The translations under genes and the position numbers were made by a program. A stretch of 64,000 bases of DNA, taken from positions 310,001 to 374,000 of the forward strand of contig CBDEGP010000002.1 in the NCBI GenBank assembly GCA_965237875.1. The letters run 5' to 3'. The first letter of the stretch is position 1. Each line of letters opens with the position of its first letter. Shown here piece by piece: positions 59,659 through 64,000 of the stretch. The DNA comes from DAOUJI01 sp965237875. GTDB taxonomy: Bacteria > Chloroflexota > Dehalococcoidia > Lucifugimonadales > JAGWBF01. The notes under the pieces are model-generated. The model was not told the DNA's origin and did not search any database. It was given only the letters and a program-made list of their open reading frames with translations.

Positions 59659-60651
59659 ATGACGCTAGAGGGAGGACGACAGCCATTCCAGACAATGACA
59701 AGAGGACCGTTTGCAGCTCTCCTCCGAGTGCCTGAGGATGGTTTCAGCCTGCGTGAGGGTCTCGTCAAAATAGATGACGAGGGGGCTGGGAAGATTACTC
59801 CCGGACCCTGGTTGGTCAGACCGGACAGCTTGTACGTGCGCCAGTATCCACCACTGGCCGTTTCTAATCTGCACAGGCGGTTTGCTCGGACAGAGCCCAT
59901 TGCTGAGTCCATCCTTGCCTTCGCCGACAAATATGGGCTCTTGGGTCACGGGTCATGGCTTGAGGACTCAGGCTCGAGCGACCAGGGAATGGTGATCGGG
60001 GAGTCTGTGGGGTTCTGGAAGAAGGAGATCGAGCGCATGGCCCGACTAATCTCCCTATGGGAGTTCATCATGCAGGGAGGCCGGAGGGAATTGAGCCAAT
60101 TAGTCGAGTGGACGCCACAAGGCGCACCGCAACAGGTGCGGCTCTATCTCGTAGACATAGACGGTAAGCTCCGACCGGACCTCGCACAATTCATGCGGCA
60201 ACGCCCCGACGAGTTTCGTGATCACTTCCGCCAGGACAAGGATCTGGCCACCCGAATGAGACACTCAGAGGTGCGGGTGCTCGCTCACGAGGAGAGCGGT
60301 AGTGATATAGAGCTGTTGGAACGGTGGAAGCATGGAGATCCCGTAGAGCCGGTCCGCTACTTTGTGCATCGAGAAGTGAACATCAGCCTAAAGGGTCACG
60401 TCAGTCCCGCCGTGCTCCCTTTCCGTAAAGGTGAGATCTTCTTCTTTCCAGACTGTCTACTGAGCTCGCTCTACACACAATTCATGCTGGAGCTCTCGGG
60501 GCGTAGCCGTCCTGCGATGCTTTGTGAGCGATCTAGCTGTGGACGCTATTTCGAGCCAATACATGGTCGGCAGAAATATTGCGATAAGCGCTGCCAGCAA
60601 TTGGCCTACTACTACCGTAGGAAGGAAAGAGAGGAGACAAAGTCACGCTAA
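59659..60651 (+). CDS. hypothetical protein with C-terminal Cys4 zinc ribbon
   Basis: A 330-residue protein. The C-terminus MLCERSSCGRYFEPIHGRQK followed by YCDKRCQQLAYYYRR is a zinc finger resembling the CGNR type (SxCGxxFxxxHGRQxYCDxRCQ), often seen in DUF proteins with an ABATE-like N-terminal half. The long N-terminal part has no recognised domain. ATG 59659 fits GAGAGG six bases upstream. Possibly a nucleic-acid-binding regulator. Confidence 0.65.
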   Translation: MTLEGGRQPFQTMTRGPFAALLRVPEDGFSLREGLVKIDDEGAGKITPGPWLVRPDSLYVRQYPPLAVSNLHRRFARTEPIAESILAFADKYGLLGHGSWLEDSGSSDQGMVIGESVGFWKKEIERMARLISLWEFIMQGGRRELSQLVEWTPQGAPQQVRLYLVDIDGKLRPDLAQFMRQRPDEFRDHFRQDKDLATRMRHSEVRVLAHEESGSDIELLERWKHGDPVEPVRYFVHREVNISLKGHVSPAVLPFRKGEIFFFPDCLLSSLYTQFMLELSGRSRPAMLCERSSCGRYFEPIHGRQKYCDKRCQQLAYYYRRKEREETKSR

Positions 60652-60738
60652 CGGGACATAAGCCAAATTGCGACGTTTAAGTGACCAAGTTCCCTACTGT
60701 CAACGAAGGCCAGACTGTCAGCCGAGTGAAAGGATGAA

Positions 60739-61422
60739 ATGAAGTTCCCAGGTTTGGAGCAAACACTAAAGGATCTCGAATCTGAGATAGATTCGATCAA
60801 CATCCTCCACAAGGATTGGTGGCTAGCATCTGACGGATCGATTTGTGGGGCCTGCGAGTTTGTAGTTCCCGCCTTGGCCAAACGGACGAACGCGTTTATC
60901 GACGCATTCGCAAAAATGGTGCGCGAGGATAATCACTACGCTGCGACTTTATTCATTAGGCCCACGCTGGAGCATGTTCTCATAGCCGTAGCCAGCGACG
61001 AGTACGTAGGCGGTCACCACGAGTTTGCCCAACGCATTATGGCTGGGAATCGACTTCAACAGCTCAAGTCTGCTTCAGGCCACCTAATGCGCGAGCGGTA
61101 CTTGGTGAAGAGGTTGCAAGCCCGCCTCGATTCAGGACGGCCTGACGCGAACGTTGTCGCTCTTTACAATTGGTCGAATGCCTTCGTGCATTTCGGCACT
61201 CAGCAGGCCTTCAGTTTAGTGGACGACCTAACGGAGCCTGAAGATGGCCAAAGCGGACGCATCGGGTTTGCGTTACGTGGTCCCACTTACGAGATCCCCC
61301 GCGTCACCCAGAAGAACGTGGACGATTGGATCCAGTGCATGCTGGGCATTGCTGTATTGATGAAGCGGTGTTTGGAAGGCTTGATTGATGTAAGGCGAAA
61401 CTGGCGAAGCCACGATGGTTAG
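60739..61422 (+). CDS. HEPN/DUF5677-like hypothetical protein
   Basis: A 227-residue, largely helical protein. VREDNHYAATLFIRPTLEHV, LIAVASDEYVGGHHEFAQRI and YNWSNAFVHFGTQQAFSLV (Y-x3-S/N-x2-VHxG) resemble the DUF5677/HEPN-like helical proteins found with defence genes; the R-x4-6-H HEPN motif is not certain. Start ATG 60739 with AAAGG upstream. Gap 60652-60738 is the leader. Confidence 0.5.
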   Translation: MKFPGLEQTLKDLESEIDSINILHKDWWLASDGSICGACEFVVPALAKRTNAFIDAFAKMVREDNHYAATLFIRPTLEHVLIAVASDEYVGGHHEFAQRIMAGNRLQQLKSASGHLMRERYLVKRLQARLDSGRPDANVVALYNWSNAFVHFGTQQAFSLVDDLTEPEDGQSGRIGFALRGPTYEIPRVTQKNVDDWIQCMLGIAVLMKRCLEGLIDVRRNWRSHDG

Positions 61423-61481
61423 GAAATAGGACCTGAGTTGGCAGAAATTGGGGACTAAGCGCGCCGCTGCGCTCTGATTGG

Positions 61482-62507
61482 TTACCGCGCGAAGGTTCGT
61501 TGCGCTTGAAACAGGTATGAGTAAGCGGCCACATTGTTTGAATCGGAGCCTTTCAAGCCCAAGACACCCGAGACCAATCCCAACGCGGCGAAAACCAATC
61601 CCAGTGGATCACCCGTTGTAGCCGACCAAGCGCCCCCGGCAAGTCCGAAGGACCACGAGGGTAGGTTCCTCCCCAGTGCCCTGCGAGTAGAGCGTTGTAG
61701 GTCGTGGGCGGCATCAGAGATTTCTTGGCGTCGCTGTAAGAGAAGGGCCTCGCGTTCCTCTTGCCGACTGACGTCGGCAAGTTCAGCCATGAATCCCCGC
61801 AGGTCTCGCATATAGGCCCGGTGCGCAGCCTGATGCTCACTCCGGAATTGTAGGAGTTCATCAAGAGGCACCGAGTCCATGTCGAAGCTGACGGGTTCGA
61901 GGTCAAAGGCGATTACCCGGTCGCGTGACGGCATTCCCTCTCTCGAAAGGGTCTTGATGAGGTCCCGAAGGGCGCTTCCGTCATTGGTAGCTGGATGAAT
62001 GGACAGGTCCTGCTTGGTGCCTGCCGAGCGCGCTAGCTGGGCAAGGATGACTAGGATGGTCGCCCGCACGGTCGGTTGCAGAGGTACGGACACGCCATCC
62101 TCACTGGGTTTCGCGAGTCCCTTGGCTCGGAGTTCCGACACCAGAGAATCGGCTAGCTTGACGTCGGCCCCATAGCCCAAGCGGGATTGAGACAATTCAT
62201 GGAAATGGACGTCTTTGGATAGATCGTCGAACACGCCGTTCGCAAGTAGGCCACTGACGGCTTCTGCCAGCTTCTTCGCCATGTCTGGGTCTATCCAATT
62301 TGTGGGTTCCAGCACTTCCAGTAAGCCCCGGTCCTCAAGCGGCTCGGCCAACACGGGGTCGGCGAAGTGATGTCGCCCGTACATATAGCCCGGCAGCAGA
62401 ATCGAGACCTTATCGAAGAACAGGAGCAGTGACTTCACCCAGCCGCCTTCGTCGATACCCCAATAGGGCGCAGGATAGTAGTAGGCGACATCCAGACGTT
62501 CGCTCAT
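61482..62507 (-). CDS. hypothetical protein, DUF6236-like
   Basis: A 341-residue protein. It starts MSERLDVAYYYPAPYWGIDE and WVKSLLLFFDKVSILLPGYM, like DUF6236-type phage or defence-associated proteins. The middle contains a coiled coil (ADVSRQEEREALLLQRRQEI), and the end two hydrophobic stretches (LVFAALGLVSGVLGL, then YSYLFQAQRTFAR). ATG 62507 is preferred over the longer frame. It lies 25 bases after the protease pair. Confidence 0.55.
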   Translation of the reverse strand: MSERLDVAYYYPAPYWGIDEGGWVKSLLLFFDKVSILLPGYMYGRHHFADPVLAEPLEDRGLLEVLEPTNWIDPDMAKKLAEAVSGLLANGVFDDLSKDVHFHELSQSRLGYGADVKLADSLVSELRAKGLAKPSEDGVSVPLQPTVRATILVILAQLARSAGTKQDLSIHPATNDGSALRDLIKTLSREGMPSRDRVIAFDLEPVSFDMDSVPLDELLQFRSEHQAAHRAYMRDLRGFMAELADVSRQEEREALLLQRRQEISDAAHDLQRSTRRALGRNLPSWSFGLAGGAWSATTGDPLGLVFAALGLVSGVLGLKGSDSNNVAAYSYLFQAQRTFAR

Positions 62508-62532
62508 CGCGTCCACCGTGGGATGTTCATTC

Positions 62533-62904
62533 CTATTCCTTCGCCTGTATCCAGACCCGCCCGCCATCCTCGACGTCGACGTTCAGGTTGTGCCTGTGCA
62601 GCAAAGACATCCCGACGAGGGGTGTCGTATCCGATGCGTAGGCAACGACCACTCTTGGCTGGCCGTCCCACAGCACCGTTACACCGTAGACCTCAAGTGT
62701 CGTTTCGCTGCCGTCTGCCAGGATTACGCGGTTGACGCCTCTGTAGCCCAACCCCAACTCCGCGACCATCGTCTGCGGCAGTGTGAGGAAGCGGGTGAAA
62801 CCGGTGTCCACCACGGCGTCCACGTCCCGGGCCTGTCCTGCCGGACCCCGCAATGGAAGGGACACAACCGCCTCATACGCTGTGTTCACGGTCCCCTCTA
62901 TCAC
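62533..62904 (-). CDS. clan AA retropepsin-like aspartic protease
   Basis: A 123-residue protein. VDAVVDTGFTRFLTLPQTMV contains the D-T-G motif, then RVILADGSETTLEVYGVTVL and YASDTTPLVGMSLLHRHNLN (the L-(L/V)G-x-x-L-L-x-x-H/x motif), the usual shape of single-domain bacterial retropepsins. It works as a dimer in this family. GTG 62904 overlaps the upstream stop (GTGA). Confidence 0.85.
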   Translation of the reverse strand: MIEGTVNTAYEAVVSLPLRGPAGQARDVDAVVDTGFTRFLTLPQTMVAELGLGYRGVNRVILADGSETTLEVYGVTVLWDGQPRVVVAYASDTTPLVGMSLLHRHNLNVDVEDGGRVWIQAKE

Positions 62905-63191
62905 TCGGCCCTCCGCAGAGACCCGCCCCCGATGCTGGCCACCGCCCTGTACCCCACGCGAAGCAGCCAGACGTCAATGGCGTCCGGGCACTGCGCCCGC
63001 AGGCTGTCCGATGCAGCAAGCTCGCTTTCGGCCATGGCCCAGCTCCCGCTGCCCACATCGATGGCAATGTACTCCCCGTCGTGGTCGGCTTCCACCTGCG
63101 CCTTTACGTCCCGCCTGTAGATCTCATCGCCGAGACAGGCCGTCTCATCCTTGGGCCTGCGCTGGCGCGCTGGGGTCTCTGCGTTCGTCAT
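62901..63191 (-). CDS. small partner protein of the retropepsin
   Basis: A 96-residue protein: AETPARQRRPKDETACLGDE, IYRRDVKAQVEADHDGEYIA, IDVGSGSWAMAESELAASDS, VWLLRVGYRAVASIGGGS. This DUF-like protein is commonly coupled to clan AA proteases and is probably the substrate or antitoxin partner; this is inference. ATG 63191 has GAGAAGG upstream. It overlaps the protease start. Confidence 0.7.
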   Translation of the reverse strand: MTNAETPARQRRPKDETACLGDEIYRRDVKAQVEADHDGEYIAIDVGSGSWAMAESELAASDSLRAQCPDAIDVWLLRVGYRAVASIGGGSLRRAE

Positions 63192-63261
63192 TCGCGTCCT
63201 TCTCAAGTCGTTCTTCTACACAAAACATTCTACGACAACCGGCGATTTCAGGACAACAGAA

Positions 63262-63281
63262 AGGCCCCGCACGCGGGGCCT
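63262..63281 (-). terminator. perfect terminator-like hairpin
   Basis: AGGCCCCGC (63262-63270) pairs with GCGGGGCCT (63273-63281). On the minus strand it is followed by TTTCTGTT, so it could end a transcript coming from the right edge. Confidence 0.6.
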
Positions 63282-63415
63282 CGAACAGGAGGAAGGTCGA
63301 GTGGGCCGCGGGGCAGGGCTTCCCGCTGGCGCGTCGGTTCGCCTGGCCCCTCGGCTTGTGTTCCTCCGTCCATACTCGTCACACTACAGGAATCGCGAGT
63401 CTTGGTGCGCCGACA

Positions 63416-63526
63416 GGCTGCCGAGCGACATCTCGAAGATGGCGGTATCTACCGTAAGCGCTGGTGGGCCTACGTGGACGGTAGGCAGTACCATCTTCGA
63501 GATGTGGTTGGGGGCTCTGTGAGCCT
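63416..63526. mobile_element. dispersed repeat copy 4, complete inverted pair (MITE-like)
   Basis: The left arm (63416-63469) reads GGCTGCCGAGCGACATCTCG then AAGATGGCGGTATCTACCGT; the right arm (63470-63526) is its inverted counterpart, reading on the minus strand GGCTCACAGAGCCCCCAACC then ACATCTCGAAGATGGTACTG. The arms together form a 110-base palindromic unit with no coding capacity. The solo copies at 47182, 48639 and 59019 equal one arm. This is the form expected of a small non-autonomous transposable element. Confidence 0.75.
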
Positions 63527-63804
63527 CTCAGGGCCTGGCACCCCGTGACTGATGGACGGTATAAGAGTTGGCGACGCCGCTCCATGTCCCTCACTGGGAG
63601 GCTCCCTCAACCCAGACGCTGCCGCCCCCTCAGCCTATCAGTCGCTCGCCGGCCTAACCTGGTTTCGTAGAAGGCTAGACCACCGAGTCAGGGATGCTCC
63701 CCTACATACCGAAAGCCTAGCAAGGGAGTAGCCAATGCCCCGACCTGCTCCCCGTCAGTCTGGAATCTTGAGATTCATCACTGACTTTCAGCTCTCTTCT
63801 GTAC
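63527..63804. other. intergenic stretch without a gene
   Basis: I see no gene or strong repeat in 63527-63804. It separates the inverted repeat from the partial gene at the right edge. Confidence 0.55.
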
Positions 63805-64000
63805 TCACACTTCCAGAATACTCTCTATATCTATGTCGACAATATGCTGACTGAAAGCATTGCGTTCCTCTTCTGTCTGTCTATGCCTACTTACGGAAAG
63901 CCTCTTGGAGGTGTAAGTGACTCCCTTCATGGCCAACACCTTAAGACTTCTTACGTCCGGTCGTAACGTCGGGTCGCCTTCATCCTCCAGCTCTTCCGGT
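63805..64000 (-). CDS. hypothetical protein, C-terminal part, cut by window edge
   Basis: An open minus-strand frame of 64 codons plus TGA at 63805-63807, with coding-like sequence: PEELEDEGDPTLRPDVRSLK, VLAMKGVTYTSKRLSVSRHR, QTEEERNAFSQHIVDIDIES, ILEV. The N-terminus lies outside the window. I do not recognise the family. It is upstream of the terminator-like hairpin at 63262. Confidence 0.5.
   Translation of the reverse strand, partial: PEELEDEGDPTLRPDVRSLKVLAMKGVTYTSKRLSVSRHRQTEEERNAFSQHIVDIDIESILEV

Noticed and set aside
47182..63526. Integron attC sites
   Set aside because: The dispersed repeats lack the GTTRRRY/RYYYAAC boxes and no integron integrase is present.

Overview
The window reads as the core of a large integrative conjugative element or conjugative plasmid, followed by an accessory stretch of surface proteins, defence-type genes and glycan genes. 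The host is most likely a monoderm, high-GC environmental bacterium. A Chloroflexota lineage of the SAR202 or Dehalococcoidia type is my best guess, from the minimal type IV secretion set without VirB5/8/9/10, the Calx-beta and SwmB surface proteins, and the NarL-type two-component pair. This is inference, since there is no rRNA or tRNA gene. A scavenger-receptor (SRCR) domain in one surface protein hints at an animal-associated (for example sponge) or marine habitat.

Left part, minus strand (1-12.9 kb): an edge-truncated NYN-domain gene, then, read from 12.9 kb leftward, one long operon. It encodes a secreted protein, a VirB6-like membrane protein, a small pilin, a PrgI-family protein, a second small pilin-like protein, a VirB4 ATPase, a VirD4/TraG coupling ATPase split in two by a 4-base GTGA overlap, a replication-relaxation-like protein, two small HTH proteins and a PAPS-reductase-like PP-loop enzyme. 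No relaxase is visible. A 450-base divergent control region (12.9-13.4 kb) separates it from a plus-strand HTH/coiled-coil gene and a 780-base non-coding stretch with degenerate tandem repeats that could be an origin.

Middle part, plus strand (15-31.2 kb): a replication and repair module in which most genes carry their own strong Shine-Dalgarno and a GC-rich terminator-like hairpin. It contains a zinc-finger membrane protein, a primase, a Rad52-like annealing protein, a lone TSCPD protein, a Cas4-like nuclease, SSB, RadC, a DUF6094-like methylase (frameshifted) and an SNF2-type helicase. It runs into a PRTRC cassette: ubiquitin-like C, two unknown proteins, E2-like B, JAB-domain A, ThiF/E1, a DUF2958 protein and a possible E protein. 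Four genes in the conjugation and replication modules carry the same short palindromic DNA repeat inserted in the same frame, adding PVSSTGQAL-type peptides.

Right part (31.3-64 kb): a 2027-residue Calx-beta/SRCR protein, a 1193-residue surface protein and a deleted copy of the latter (all minus); a histidine kinase and response regulator behind a cluster of TGTACA sites; then defence-like genes (NucS-like nuclease, phospholipase D-like protein, AlbA/Schlafen-like protein). From 48.6 kb comes the most interesting locus: an XRE repressor and ImmA/IrrE-type protease divergent from a compact ubiquitin-like operon (Ubl, E2, JAB, E1), then a possible nuclease and a multi-pass membrane protein. Visibly AT-richer genes follow, including a GT32-like transferase and a three-domain GT25/sulfotransferase/GH16 fusion. 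The last 5 kb holds small hypothetical genes and a retropepsin-like pair. Four copies of a roughly 60-base dispersed repeat lie between these gene blocks and may mark cassette boundaries. The window thus holds two independent ubiquitin-like conjugation cassettes 20 kb apart.
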